Of a stretch of DNA of 29,038 bases, positions 15,496 to 23,979 are shown piece by piece. Source of the stretch: CAYLOC01 sp964385195. Lineage in GTDB: Bacteria > Actinomycetota > Actinomycetes > Propionibacteriales > Nocardioidaceae. Numbering within the stretch: the stretch's first letter is position 1; each line of letters begins with the position of its first letter. Under the pieces are notes generated by a model. The model saw only the letters and a program-made list of their open reading frames with translations, ran no database searches and was not told the origin of the DNA. The position numbers and the translations under genes were made by a program. The stretch lies in the NCBI GenBank assembly GCA_964385195.1, contig CAYLOC010000010.1:1-29038 (forward strand). The letters run 5' to 3'.

Positions 15496-16032
15496 ATGTC
15501 CGACCACGAGCCGATCACCGTCGCCACGGTCGGACACTCCACGCGTTCGATCGAAGAGCTGGCAGCGTTGCTGACCGAGAGCCGCGTGCACGAGGTCGCC
15601 GACATCCGCACCGTGCCGAAGTCGCGGCACAACCCGCAGTTCCACGTCGACCGGCTGGCCGACGAGCTGTCGCCGTACGGGCTGGCGTACCGGCACGTCC
15701 CGGAACTCGGCGGGTGGCGGCGCGGCTTCGCGGAGTCCCCGAACGGCGCTTGGCGCAACACCTCGTTCCGCAACTATGCCGACTACATGCAGACCGAGGA
15801 GTTCGCCGCCGCGGTGGCGGACCTGCTCACCAAGGCTCGTCGTACGCCGACCGCGTTGATGTGCTCCGAGGCGGTGCCGTGGCGGTGTCACCGCCGGTTG
15901 GTGGCCGATGCCTTGCTCGTCCGGGGCGCAATCGTGCGCCACATCATGGGGCCTGGACAAGTCAGGGAGGCGACACTGACGCCGTTCGCGAAGGTCGACG
16001 GCGTCAGCATCACCTATCCCCCTGTGACCTGA
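15496..16032 (+). CDS. DUF488 family protein
   Basis: A 178-residue protein with the DUF488 signatures: TVGHSTRSIEELAALL at the N-terminus, DIRTVPKSRHNPQF, GGWRRGFAESPNGAWRN in the middle, and the cysteine motif MCSEAVPWRCHRRLVADAL (C-x-E...CHR). The family is widespread and small; no biochemical activity is well established. The start is ATG at 15496 and a GGAGGC ribosome site is visible just before it. It is divergent from the dienelactone hydrolase with a 65-bp gap. It ends 5 bp before the stop of the convergent ABC permease gene. Confidence 0.9.
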   Translation: MSDHEPITVATVGHSTRSIEELAALLTESRVHEVADIRTVPKSRHNPQFHVDRLADELSPYGLAYRHVPELGGWRRGFAESPNGAWRNTSFRNYADYMQTEEFAAAVADLLTKARRTPTALMCSEAVPWRCHRRLVADALLVRGAIVRHIMGPGQVREATLTPFAKVDGVSITYPPVT

Positions 16033-16037
16033 CGGGT

Positions 16038-16886
16038 TCACGCGTCCCGGCGGTGCACCATTACCCATCCAAGCAGGCCCAGGAGAGCGGTCTCGGCGAC
16101 GAAGACGCCCAAGCCGGTCCAGGGACCCAGCACGTCGGGGCTGAACGAGACCGGCGTGGTGATGGCCGAACCGGCGTTGCCCGGCATCAACTTGCCCAAC
16201 CACTCCCCTGCAGCGGTCGGGATAAGAAAGACCATCTGACCGACGACGTACACCACCCCGAGCACGATCGAGATCGCGGCGGCGGTGTGCCGCACGAGCA
16301 GGCCGACCGCAGCCGAGAACAGGCCGAGCCCCGCGACGTACAGCCCGCTGCCGAACAGCGACCGCAGTAACCCGTCGGAGTCTAGCGGGACCCCTACCCC
16401 TGCCGCGGAGAGGAAGGCGTTGCCGGCGAAGTACCCCACCGCTGCAGTCACCAGCCCGACGACGAACAGGCTGCCAGCCAGCACCGTCGCCTTCGCGGCC
16501 AACACCCGGCCGCGGTGCGGCGTAGCGGCGAACGTCGCGCGGACCAGCCCCGTGCCGTACTCGCTGGTCACTACCATCGCCCCCAGCACCACCGCCGTGA
16601 TCTGGGCGAACATCATCCCCCAGGTCACGAACGAGCCCGGCGACTCATCGGCGCCTGCGCTGGCGAGCCAGGACGCGCTCATCGCGCACACCGCGACAGT
16701 GAGGCCGACTCCCAGCACCCCCATCGCCACCAGGGACCAGACCGTGCTGCGGACCGAGGTGAACTTGATCCACTCCGACCGCAATGTCTGGGGGAAGCCC
16801 TGCACGCTGACTTCGGTGCCGACGCGGTCGCGAGCGTCGGGCTCCTGTATCGGCGCCCGGGTGCTTTCCAGCGTTTGTGTGCTCAT
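16038..16886 (-). CDS. ABC-2 type transporter permease
   Basis: A 282-residue membrane protein with a cytoplasmic N-terminus of about 35 residues and six predicted helices, starting with LVAMGVLGVGLTVAVCAMSA and ending with GVFVAETALLGLLGWVMVHR. The segment SEYGTGLVRATFAATPHRGRVLAAK between helices is typical of ABC-2 exporter permeases. The ATG overlaps the stop of the ATPase gene (ATGA at 16883-16886), so the two subunits are made together. Specificity cannot be predicted; such pairs often export antibiotics or lipids. It is convergent with the DUF488 gene. Confidence 0.9.
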   Translation of the reverse strand: MSTQTLESTRAPIQEPDARDRVGTEVSVQGFPQTLRSEWIKFTSVRSTVWSLVAMGVLGVGLTVAVCAMSASWLASAGADESPGSFVTWGMMFAQITAVVLGAMVVTSEYGTGLVRATFAATPHRGRVLAAKATVLAGSLFVVGLVTAAVGYFAGNAFLSAAGVGVPLDSDGLLRSLFGSGLYVAGLGLFSAAVGLLVRHTAAAISIVLGVVYVVGQMVFLIPTAAGEWLGKLMPGNAGSAITTPVSFSPDVLGPWTGLGVFVAETALLGLLGWVMVHRRDA

Positions 16887-17818
16887 GCTGCTACTCCTTG
16901 GATCTCGTTCGAGGTGCCGGCGTGGGCGTGGTACTCGACCGAGTCACCGGTCAGCGCCATGAATGCGTCCTCCAGCGAGGAGTTGACCGGTGTGAGCTCA
17001 TGCAAGGTCAGTCCGGCGGCGGCCGCGTGCTCTCCGATCTCGGCGGCATCACCGTCGGGCACCCGCAGCGCGTCATCGATCCGCTGCACCGTCATGCCGA
17101 GCCCGGTCAGCAACTCCGCCACCGCCCCGCGTTCTGGGCTGCGCACCGTCACGTACGACGAGGAGTGCTCGGCGATGAACTGGCTCATCGTGCAGTCGGC
17201 CAGGATCTTGCCGCGGCCGATGACCAGCAGGTGATCGGCGGTGATCGCCATCTCCGACATCAGGTGGCTGGACACCATCACCGTGCGGCCCTCTTGCGCC
17301 AGCCGCCGCGCCAGGGTTCGCACCCACCGGATGCCTTCCGGATCGAGTCCGTTGACCGGCTCATCGAGAACCACCACCGGCGGATCCCCCAGGAGGGCGG
17401 CGGCGATGCCCAGCCGCTGGCCCATCCCGAGGGAGAACTTCCCGGCGCGCTCGTCGGCGACCTCGGTCAGACCGACCTGGTCCAGTACCTCCCCCACCCG
17501 GTGGGCGGGGATGGCGTTGCTCGCCGCGAGCCAGCGCAGGTGGTTGCGGGCGGAACGGCCCGGGTGGACCGCATGTGCCTCCAGCAGCGCGCCGACCTCC
17601 CGCAGCGGTGCCGCGGCGTTGATATAGGAGTGTCCGTTCACCCGGACCGACCCGGACGTGGGGCGGTCCAGGCCGAGCACCATCCGCATCGTGGTGGACT
17701 TCCCGGCACCGTTGGGGCCGAGGAAGCCCGTCACGTGCCCGGGGCGGACGGTGAAGTCGATGCCGTCGACGGCACGCTTCCGGCCGTAGGTCTTGGTCAG
17801 TTCTTCGGCGACGATCAT
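16883..17818 (-). CDS. ABC transporter ATP-binding protein
   Basis: A 311-residue ATPase. Walker A is GPNGAGKST (34-42), the signature is FSLGMGQRLGIAAAL (the LSGGQ place is SLGMG), Walker B is VVVLDEPVNGLDPEG, and the switch His is in MVSSHLMSEM. The SLGMG variant is common in drug-resistance-type (DrrA-like) exporters. A C-terminal extension of about 90 residues follows the nucleotide-binding domain. It is coupled to the permease gene at 16886. The start is ATG at 17818; 188 bp of non-coding sequence separates it from the divergent injection-system ATPase gene and should hold both promoters. Confidence 0.93.
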   Translation of the reverse strand: MIVAEELTKTYGRKRAVDGIDFTVRPGHVTGFLGPNGAGKSTTMRMVLGLDRPTSGSVRVNGHSYINAAAPLREVGALLEAHAVHPGRSARNHLRWLAASNAIPAHRVGEVLDQVGLTEVADERAGKFSLGMGQRLGIAAALLGDPPVVVLDEPVNGLDPEGIRWVRTLARRLAQEGRTVMVSSHLMSEMAITADHLLVIGRGKILADCTMSQFIAEHSSSYVTVRSPERGAVAELLTGLGMTVQRIDDALRVPDGDAAEIGEHAAAAGLTLHELTPVNSSLEDAFMALTGDSVEYHAHAGTSNEIQGVAA

Positions 17819-18006
17819 GCCGTCACCTCACAGGGAATGCTTCGTTGCGTCATGCCTCCAGGCTGTCGGTTGCGGCGGCCGTCGCCATCGGGGAGCATCC
17901 CTGACTCGACCCTGACCGCACCCCGAACCGTCCTCTCCGGGAAAAGTTCCGCGCAGCCTCTCACTCCGCGATAAAGTCCGGGCATGCGTCCATCGCGAGA
18001 CCGGTC

Positions 18007-19986
18007 ATGCGCCAGCACCTGAGCCGGCTCGTCGAGCAAGTCGCCCGGGCGGCGGACCGTCGCCGCGGGGTGGGAGCGCTCGGTGAGGAACACATCGCCC
18101 GTCTGGACGCGGCGGTGGATGTGCTCCGTGCAGACTATCCCGCAGCGGTGGAGTCCCCGGCGTCCGCCGTAGAGGAGATCGCGGCAGTCTTCGACCTCGA
18201 CGACGTCGAAACCCGGCTGCTTGTGGTGGCAGCCGCTGCCGACCTGGACGTCAATATCGCGACAGCGTTCGGGTTGCTGGATTGGTCGACCCACCCCGGA
18301 CATCCATCGATGGGCCTGGCGTTGGAGCTGTGCGGGATCCCGACGCTGTCGTCGCATCGGCCCGGCTACCTCGGTGCGACGGGCACGCTGCGGCACGCGG
18401 GCCTGGTCCGCCTGGACGGCTCGGGGCCGCAACTCGGCCGCACACTGTCCTGTCCCGACGTGGTCGTGGAGCGGATGCTTGGAGCCACGGCGCCCTCGGC
18501 ACTGCTTGCCACCATGTCAGGCGTGGCGGTCCCACGCGAGATGCCGCAAACGGACTCCCTGGTTCGCGCGTTGAAGCTCGGGGTGCGGCTGTGCTGGGTA
18601 CACGCGCCGTTCGGCGCGGCCGGCACCGCATTGGCAGCCGGTGCTTTCGCCCGGGTGGGGATCGAGGCCTACGTCATCGACCTCCGACGGCGGCGTCCGG
18701 ACGCGGAGGGCTGGACCGAGGTCCTCCCCCGGCTCCTGCTGGAGGCTGGCCTGCACAGGAAGGGCGTCATCCTGTCCGGTGCGGACGCCCTGACTCCCCC
18801 CGACGAACCCGCGCTGCTCGAGCTGCTCGACACGGCACGCGTCCCCGTTCTGGCCGTGTCTTCGCGGGCATGGAACCCACAGTGGTCAGCACAGATTCCG
18901 TTCCTCGTGGCGGCGCCACGCCTGTCGCTGGCAGAGCGGACGGAGGTCTGGACCGACGTACTGGAAAGGGCAGGGGTGACGGAGTCCCCTCCGGACGCCG
19001 GCCGGACAGCCGAGGCAACGGAGTTGGTCACGAGCCCGTCCTGGCCCCAACTCCTGGCCATGCGACTGACACCCGAGGAGATTCTGGGTACGACGCGGGC
19101 AGCGCGGCTGCACAGTGAGGTGCATAACCGTCCGCTCGACGTGGAGACACTGCGTGCCACCGCACGCCACCTCAGCGCAGCCCCGGTCGGTGACCGTGTG
19201 CGCGGAGCCGCGGCCACGTTCGAGGACCTGATCCTCCCCGACGAGGTGGAGCAACCGCTCCGGCGGATCGCCTCCTGGGCTCGTCACCGCGACGGAGTGC
19301 TGTCCCGCGGCGCCGTGAACGGGCCCGCCAAGGGGGACGGGATCACCGCGCTCTTTACTGGTAGCCCCGGAACGGGGAAGACCCTGGCGGCCCACGTCAT
19401 CGCCGACACGGTCGGCCTGGAGCTCTACCCCGTCGACCTCTCCACGATCGTGAACAAGTACGTCGGGGAGACCGAGAAGAATCTCGAACGGGTCTTTCAC
19501 GAGGCGGAGAGCATGAACGTCGTGCTGTTCTTCGACGAAGCGGACTCACTCTTCGGCAGCCGCTCCTCGGTGACCGACGCGCGCGACCGGTACGCGAACC
19601 TAGAAGTGTCTTTTCTGCTGCAGCGGATGGAGCAGTTCGACGGGATTGTCATCCTGGCAACGAACCTACGCGGCAACCTCGATGCCGCGTTCTCCCGTCG
19701 CCTGCACTTCATCGTGCACTTCAGCGACCCCGATGCAGCCACCAGGCGCCGATTGTGGGAGCACCACCTGCGGTACGTCGGCGACCTGTCCTCCACTGAC
19801 CCGGTGGACCTTGATGCGCTGGCAGCGGGCCTGGATATCACGGGAGGCGACATCCGCAACATCGTCCTCGGCGCCGCGTTCGACGCGGCGGAGGAACAGG
19901 CACCGGTCGGAATGTCCCACCTCCGGCGATCCGCGACTCAGGAGTTCGCCAAACTCGGGCGCCGGCTCCCGGAGTCACTCCAGTAG
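18007..19986 (+). CDS. AAA+ ATPase of a contractile injection system (Pvc15-like)
   Basis: A 659-residue protein. The C-terminal AAA+ module has Walker A GSPGTGKT (452-459), Walker B VLFFDEAD (506-513), sensor 1 ILATN (549-553) and the arginine-finger region AFSRRLHF. About residues 190-390 resemble a second AAA fold whose P-loop has decayed (HAPFGAAGTAL) and whose Walker B is ILSGADAL; the N-terminal ~190 residues are helical. This layout is that of the CDC48-like ATPase found in extracellular contractile injection systems (Pvc15/Afp15), which aids assembly or cargo handling in the cytoplasm. It heads the locus on the plus strand, divergent from the ABC exporter. ATG at 18007 has no strong ribosome site; the ATG at 17984 is out of frame and soon stops. 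Confidence 0.88.
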   Translation: MRQHLSRLVEQVARAADRRRGVGALGEEHIARLDAAVDVLRADYPAAVESPASAVEEIAAVFDLDDVETRLLVVAAAADLDVNIATAFGLLDWSTHPGHPSMGLALELCGIPTLSSHRPGYLGATGTLRHAGLVRLDGSGPQLGRTLSCPDVVVERMLGATAPSALLATMSGVAVPREMPQTDSLVRALKLGVRLCWVHAPFGAAGTALAAGAFARVGIEAYVIDLRRRRPDAEGWTEVLPRLLLEAGLHRKGVILSGADALTPPDEPALLELLDTARVPVLAVSSRAWNPQWSAQIPFLVAAPRLSLAERTEVWTDVLERAGVTESPPDAGRTAEATELVTSPSWPQLLAMRLTPEEILGTTRAARLHSEVHNRPLDVETLRATARHLSAAPVGDRVRGAAATFEDLILPDEVEQPLRRIASWARHRDGVLSRGAVNGPAKGDGITALFTGSPGTGKTLAAHVIADTVGLELYPVDLSTIVNKYVGETEKNLERVFHEAESMNVVLFFDEADSLFGSRSSVTDARDRYANLEVSFLLQRMEQFDGIVILATNLRGNLDAAFSRRLHFIVHFSDPDAATRRRLWEHHLRYVGDLSSTDPVDLDALAAGLDITGGDIRNIVLGAAFDAAEEQAPVGMSHLRRSATQEFAKLGRRLPESLQ

Positions 19987-20000
19987 CCGCGGGACATTCA

Positions 20001-20030
20001 TTTGACGTATTTGTTGCTGATCTCGTCAAA
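20001..20030. promoter_or_regulatory. Interrupted palindrome in the effector-gene upstream region
   Basis: TTTGACG (20001-20007) and CGTCAAA (20024-20030) are perfect complements separated by 16 bp (23 bp centre to centre). The left arm contains a -35-like TTGACG. The surrounding gap 19987-20107 is markedly AT-richer than the genes. It could be a regulator site controlling the effector group separately from the ATPase gene. Confidence 0.4.
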
Positions 20031-20107
20031 GCATACGCAATGATCGCGAAATCAGGCTACGCTCTGCCGCAGGTGCGGGTGGAGTGCAAGCACGAGAGGT
20101 GAGCGAG

Positions 20108-22414
20108 ATGGATGGTGCGCGAGAACACGTTCGCCGGGGCCCGTCTCGCACAACGCCGCAACAACCTCAGCCGGCCGAGAACAAGGCCGAACCCGCCCAC
20201 CACTCATCGGTCATCGCTCGTGGAGTCGTCTCCGGGTCCCCCCAGGACGAATTGGGCGGCACGAGGGTGGAAGCGCCACTTGCGGAGCGGCTGGCTCGTC
20301 GCCGCGGATCCGGCCGGCGACTCCCCTCCGGTCTCGCCACCGATCTCGGGCAACGGCTCTCCACCAACCTCTCCGGGGTCCGGGTGCACGATGACCCCGA
20401 GGCGCACACCATCGCGCGTCAAGTCCAGTCCACGGCCTTCACCCTCGGCACCGACATCTACTTCAGCTCCGGCGCCTTCGCACCCTCCACCACCCCCGGC
20501 AAACGGCTGCTCGCACACGAATTGAGCCACGTCGCCCAGTCTGCTGGCCCCGGACGTGGCACCGGCTCTGGGGCACGTCCAGTGATCGGCCGCGCGGACG
20601 ACCCCGTCGAGCGTGAGGCAGACCGCATGGCCGACGCTGCCCTCGCCGGAGAGCCGGTCCACACGGATGCGCGGGGTGTGCGGGGAACCGCCCGCCGCGC
20701 ACCGGCTGACTCTGGGACGGTCCGGCGGATCATCGGGTTGACACTCCCGGCGACGGTCCGGGGGTCGAAAGGAAAGCGCGCTCAGAAGTTCACCACCGAT
20801 GAGGAGAAGATTCCCGAGCCCTTCATCTATCTGGCACAGGCGTGCGACCGTACCGACGCGACCCGGGAAACCGGCGACTCCGCGATGTACTCGGACAAGT
20901 CCACCGCCGGTGCGCTGGACACGGCTGGCGCGACGGGCGCCATGGGAGCGATCGGGGCCGTCTCGGGCGCGAAGGGAATCTACGACAATGCTTGGGGTGC
21001 CTACCAGGCGGGCAAGCAGCTCAAGCACGGTTACGCCAAGTACGACTTCGGTCTGGGTGACGGGCCGCACTCGGACACCTTGTCCAAGAACGCTGGGGCA
21101 GCAGGTATGGAACGCAGCGTCACCGGGATCGTGCAAGGTGGCGGTGGTGCGGCAGTAGGCGTCACGATGATGGTTTCCGCTGGCACCGAGGCCATCCCCT
21201 TCGTCGCCGACGCAGTGAAGTTCGGCAATGCCGCACTCCAGACCAAGCAGGCTGTGGAGGACTCGGTCGCCTCGGCCAAGCTGGGCGCGTCCCGCCGCGG
21301 CATCAAGCACGATCAGGATCTGGAGCTACCACTCGACGTCCGAGAACGGCGGTTCGGGTCCTTCTTGAAGGACATGGACGGCAATGCGGGCGGAAAGTCG
21401 AAGCGCTCGGACAAGAAACGGTACGAAACCGAGCGACAGAAGTACTTGGACAAGTACAACATCGAAGGATGGGACCCCACTGCGCCGGAGAACTGGCGAG
21501 CATGGGTCAACAACGACGCCAAGTGGGCTCGCCAGAAGACGCACTGGTTGGACTACCTGCGAGACAACGGCATCAAGGACTTCGGCAAAGGGACATCCTT
21601 CCGGAACGAGTACAAGAAGTCGCTGAAGAACGCCGACGGCAAACGGACCGGTAAGGGATCGGCAGACTACGAGCAGTTCCGGAACCTGAAGAAGTTCTCC
21701 AAGTTCGGACAACGGCGCAAGGCGGAGACGGCCAGCCTCAACGCCGTGGAAGCCGCGGGGAACGCGCTCGATGCAGCCGGTACCTTCAGCGCATCCGGGG
21801 ACTTCGGTGCCACGAAAGCGACCGGCAAGGTCATCAAGGCGAGCACCGCCACGTACAAGGGGGTGAAGTCGCTGGTCAAACGAGGTCGACGGGTGCACAA
21901 GCTCCGCACGGCTCGCAACGAGGCCGGCTACGGCGACAAGAAGCGTACTGGAATCAAGGGTGTCTGGTGGGGAGCCAAGCAGTTCGTAGCCGGCGACATC
22001 GACAAGCGGATGGAGAAGACCAGAAACTCGATCAACGCCGATGGCCAGCAGGGCGACTTCAAGCAATCGGCAGACCTCTCCGCCGATCCCGCGAAGAAAG
22101 CCGCCTTGATCCACAAACTCACCAAACAGTGCACTCGTCGGATCAACGACCTCATCGCATGTCTGCTCAGCGACAACGAACGAGTCCGACAGCAAGCCCG
22201 GAAGATCGTCCACATCGTCGCCGAGACCAACCTCGCCGGTGCAATTCAGAAGATCAATGACCGCGATCTGGAGATCCTCTATCGGGTAGCCACGAGAATG
22301 GAACAGGACGGCCCCGACAGCGACTACACAAGGGACCATACCGAGGAGTTCGAGCGCCGCACGTCGGTACTCAAGGAAATCCTCAGCAAACAACTGGGCG
22401 GAGTCGGCGGATGA
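20108..22414 (+). CDS. DUF4157 protein, candidate injection-system cargo/effector
   Basis: A 768-residue protein. Residues about 60-175 form the DUF4157 domain with the metal-binding motif HELSHVAQ (137-144) and the downstream EREADRMAD (from 168); DUF4157 is a known marker of eCIS cargo and effector proteins. After a basic linker come two Gly/Ala-rich hydrophobic stretches (about 267-295 and 330-375, the latter including AAVGVTMMVSAGTEAIPFVA), then a very basic Lys-rich region (about 390-640) and a charged helical C-terminus. Gly/Ala helices like these occur in membrane-inserting toxins (inference). ATG at 20108 follows GAGAGGTGAG; an in-frame GTG at 20084 is possible. Its stop overlaps the start of the YbjN-like gene. 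No known toxin domain is recognised in the C-terminal half. Confidence 0.85.
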   Translation: MDGAREHVRRGPSRTTPQQPQPAENKAEPAHHSSVIARGVVSGSPQDELGGTRVEAPLAERLARRRGSGRRLPSGLATDLGQRLSTNLSGVRVHDDPEAHTIARQVQSTAFTLGTDIYFSSGAFAPSTTPGKRLLAHELSHVAQSAGPGRGTGSGARPVIGRADDPVEREADRMADAALAGEPVHTDARGVRGTARRAPADSGTVRRIIGLTLPATVRGSKGKRAQKFTTDEEKIPEPFIYLAQACDRTDATRETGDSAMYSDKSTAGALDTAGATGAMGAIGAVSGAKGIYDNAWGAYQAGKQLKHGYAKYDFGLGDGPHSDTLSKNAGAAGMERSVTGIVQGGGGAAVGVTMMVSAGTEAIPFVADAVKFGNAALQTKQAVEDSVASAKLGASRRGIKHDQDLELPLDVRERRFGSFLKDMDGNAGGKSKRSDKKRYETERQKYLDKYNIEGWDPTAPENWRAWVNNDAKWARQKTHWLDYLRDNGIKDFGKGTSFRNEYKKSLKNADGKRTGKGSADYEQFRNLKKFSKFGQRRKAETASLNAVEAAGNALDAAGTFSASGDFGATKATGKVIKASTATYKGVKSLVKRGRRVHKLRTARNEAGYGDKKRTGIKGVWWGAKQFVAGDIDKRMEKTRNSINADGQQGDFKQSADLSADPAKKAALIHKLTKQCTRRINDLIACLLSDNERVRQQARKIVHIVAETNLAGAIQKINDRDLEILYRVATRMEQDGPDSDYTRDHTEEFERRTSVLKEILSKQLGGVGG

Positions 22415-22902
22415 CCCAGCCACTGTTGGACCGCCTCGTCAGGTGGGCGGAGGCAACCGGCTGGACGGTGACTCCTGGCGAGGGAAAGCCCCCGGGGGGC
22501 TCACTGTTGCTGGAGGCCGAATCCGGCGACGGCTACGCGGCGGTGGTTCTCCTGGTCGACGAGGACGGGGAGCGGGTGGTGCTGTACTCGATGTTGGAGG
22601 ACGACATCCCCAGCGAGCGACGCCAGGCTGTCGGCGAGGTGGTGTTGCGCGCCAACCGTGGCCTCCTCTCCGGTGCCTTCGAGCTTGATCTCGACGACGG
22701 CGACTTCCGGTTCCGCACCAACATCGAGATCGCCACCGAAGTCAGCGACGATCAGCTGGCCGCCTTGATGAACCCGGTGCTCATCGCGAACATCACCACC
22801 TTCAACGTGTACTTGCCCGCAGTGGCCGCGGTCGTCAACAACGAGATGAGCCCGGCCGAAGCGGTCCGTTCGGCCGAGGCGGACGCAGCGGAGGTCTCCT
22901 GA
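22411..22902 (+). CDS. YbjN-like (type III chaperone fold) protein paired with the DUF4157 protein
   Basis: A 163-residue acidic, soluble protein resembling the YbjN/secretion-chaperone-like fold: a helix (LLDRLVRWAEATGW), strands (GYAAVVLLVDEDGERVVLYSML), a helix with RRQAVGEVVLRANRGL, a strand pair (GAFELDLDDGDFRFRTNIEI), and a final helix with LMNPVLIANITTFNVYLPAVAAVV. The ATG overlaps the stop of the DUF4157 gene (ATGA), a coupling typical of cargo–chaperone or toxin–immunity pairs. The acidic protein would complement the very basic cargo. A chaperone or immunity role is inferred from position and fold, not shown. It ends 4 bp before the DUF4255 gene. Confidence 0.72.
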   Translation: MTQPLLDRLVRWAEATGWTVTPGEGKPPGGSLLLEAESGDGYAAVVLLVDEDGERVVLYSMLEDDIPSERRQAVGEVVLRANRGLLSGAFELDLDDGDFRFRTNIEIATEVSDDQLAALMNPVLIANITTFNVYLPAVAAVVNNEMSPAEAVRSAEADAAEVS

Positions 22903-22906
22903 TCCG

Positions 22907-23467
22907 ATGTTCATCCGGCTGGTTGACGAGGGGCTGGAGCGGCTGCTGCGCTCCGAGCTTCCGTTGCCGGAGCGGGTCGGAGACGTGACGTTCGACGCCC
23001 CGAGCAGCACCTGGGCCGCGCAGCTGAGCCGGCTCACCGTGAACCTGTTTCTCTTCGACATCGCCCGCAGCGCTCAGCCAGTGACCTCCTCCACGATGCG
23101 TCAGTCAGACGGCCGGGTAGAACGCCGTCACCCACAGCCGTCCGTGGCCCTGAGCTACCTGGTCAGCGCATGGGCAGGTTCCCCGCGCGATGAACACCAA
23201 CTGCTGGGCGACGCCATCAACTGCGTAGCCGGCCACAGCACGCTGCCGGAGCAGCACCTGCCAACCCCACCGGCTTCTGCGGTGAACCTCGCCTTCGGCG
23301 TGGAAAGCAGGGACAAGCCCCGCGAGGTATGGACCGCCAGCGGCGGCATGTTGAAAGCGTGCTTCACGCTGGTGGCGACCGTCGCAACGGACACGTTCGA
23401 CTGGGCCGAGGCGGCTGTCCCGGTGGACGCTGTCGACGTACTGGCGGATCGGATGGGCAGCCGATGA
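22907..23467 (+). CDS. DUF4255 family protein, sheath-tube cap (Pvc16-like)
   Basis: A 186-residue protein with the DUF4255 layout: an N-terminal helix (LVDEGLERLLRSEL), a strand region with SRLTVNLFLFDIARSAQP, then RHPQPSVALSYLVSAWAGSPRDEHQLLGDAI and LPEQHL. Family members (Pvc16, Afp16) form the cap that ends the sheath and inner tube of eCIS particles. The RBS region is short, ATG at 22907 lying four bases after the YbjN-like stop. Its stop overlaps the lipoprotein start. Function by family, with good confidence. Confidence 0.85.
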   Translation: MFIRLVDEGLERLLRSELPLPERVGDVTFDAPSSTWAAQLSRLTVNLFLFDIARSAQPVTSSTMRQSDGRVERRHPQPSVALSYLVSAWAGSPRDEHQLLGDAINCVAGHSTLPEQHLPTPPASAVNLAFGVESRDKPREVWTASGGMLKACFTLVATVATDTFDWAEAAVPVDAVDVLADRMGSR

Positions 23468-23955
23468 CGACACCGCTACGCATGGCTGGCGCCGCCATGA
23501 TCGCCACCGTACTCGCGGTCGGGTGCTCTGGATGCGGCCTGTTCGGAGGTGGCGGCAGTGACCGCGGGGAGGACCTCTCGGTGTTCTCGGTCAAGCCCGG
23601 CCAGTGCTTCGTCGCCCCCCAGCAGGTACAGGCACAGCTCAGCACCCTGGAGAAGGTGCCGTGCAAGACCTCGCACACCCAGGAGGCCTATGCCGTGGTC
23701 CCGTTCCAGGAACCGGAGGGGCAGAAGTCCTCCGGGTTCCCCGGAAACGAGGCACTGACCACGTTTGCCAAAGGAGCGTGTGCAGCGAAGTTCGCAGACT
23801 ACGTAGGCGTGGACTACCGCGACTCCAGCCTGTTCTTCACCTACCTGCTCCCGTCTGCGCGTAGCTGGGAGCAGGACGCCGACGACGACGTCATCTGCTT
23901 CGTCACCACGACCGGGCAGAAGCTGAAGTCCTCGGTCAAGGGATCCAAGAAGTAG
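23464..23955 (+). CDS. Septum_form-like lipoprotein inside the injection-system operon
   Basis: A 163-residue predicted lipoprotein. The signal peptide ends in a lipobox AVGC with Cys21 as lipidation site, followed by a Gly-rich stretch. The mature part resembles the Septum_form domain: DLSVFSVKPGQCFVAP, VEKVPC-like LEKVPCKTSHTQEAYAVV, GACAAKFADYVG, and the final strand VICFVTTTG; its paired cysteines (48, 67, 103, 151 approximately) would form disulfides outside the membrane. The start overlaps the DUF4255 stop (ATGA), so it is made with the cap protein. A lipoprotein is unusual in this position; it might act as a membrane anchor or receptor for the particle (inference). Confidence 0.75.
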   Translation: MTTPLRMAGAAMIATVLAVGCSGCGLFGGGGSDRGEDLSVFSVKPGQCFVAPQQVQAQLSTLEKVPCKTSHTQEAYAVVPFQEPEGQKSSGFPGNEALTTFAKGACAAKFADYVGVDYRDSSLFFTYLLPSARSWEQDADDDVICFVTTTGQKLKSSVKGSKK

Positions 23956-23979
23956 CAAGAGACGCAAGAGGGAGGACGC

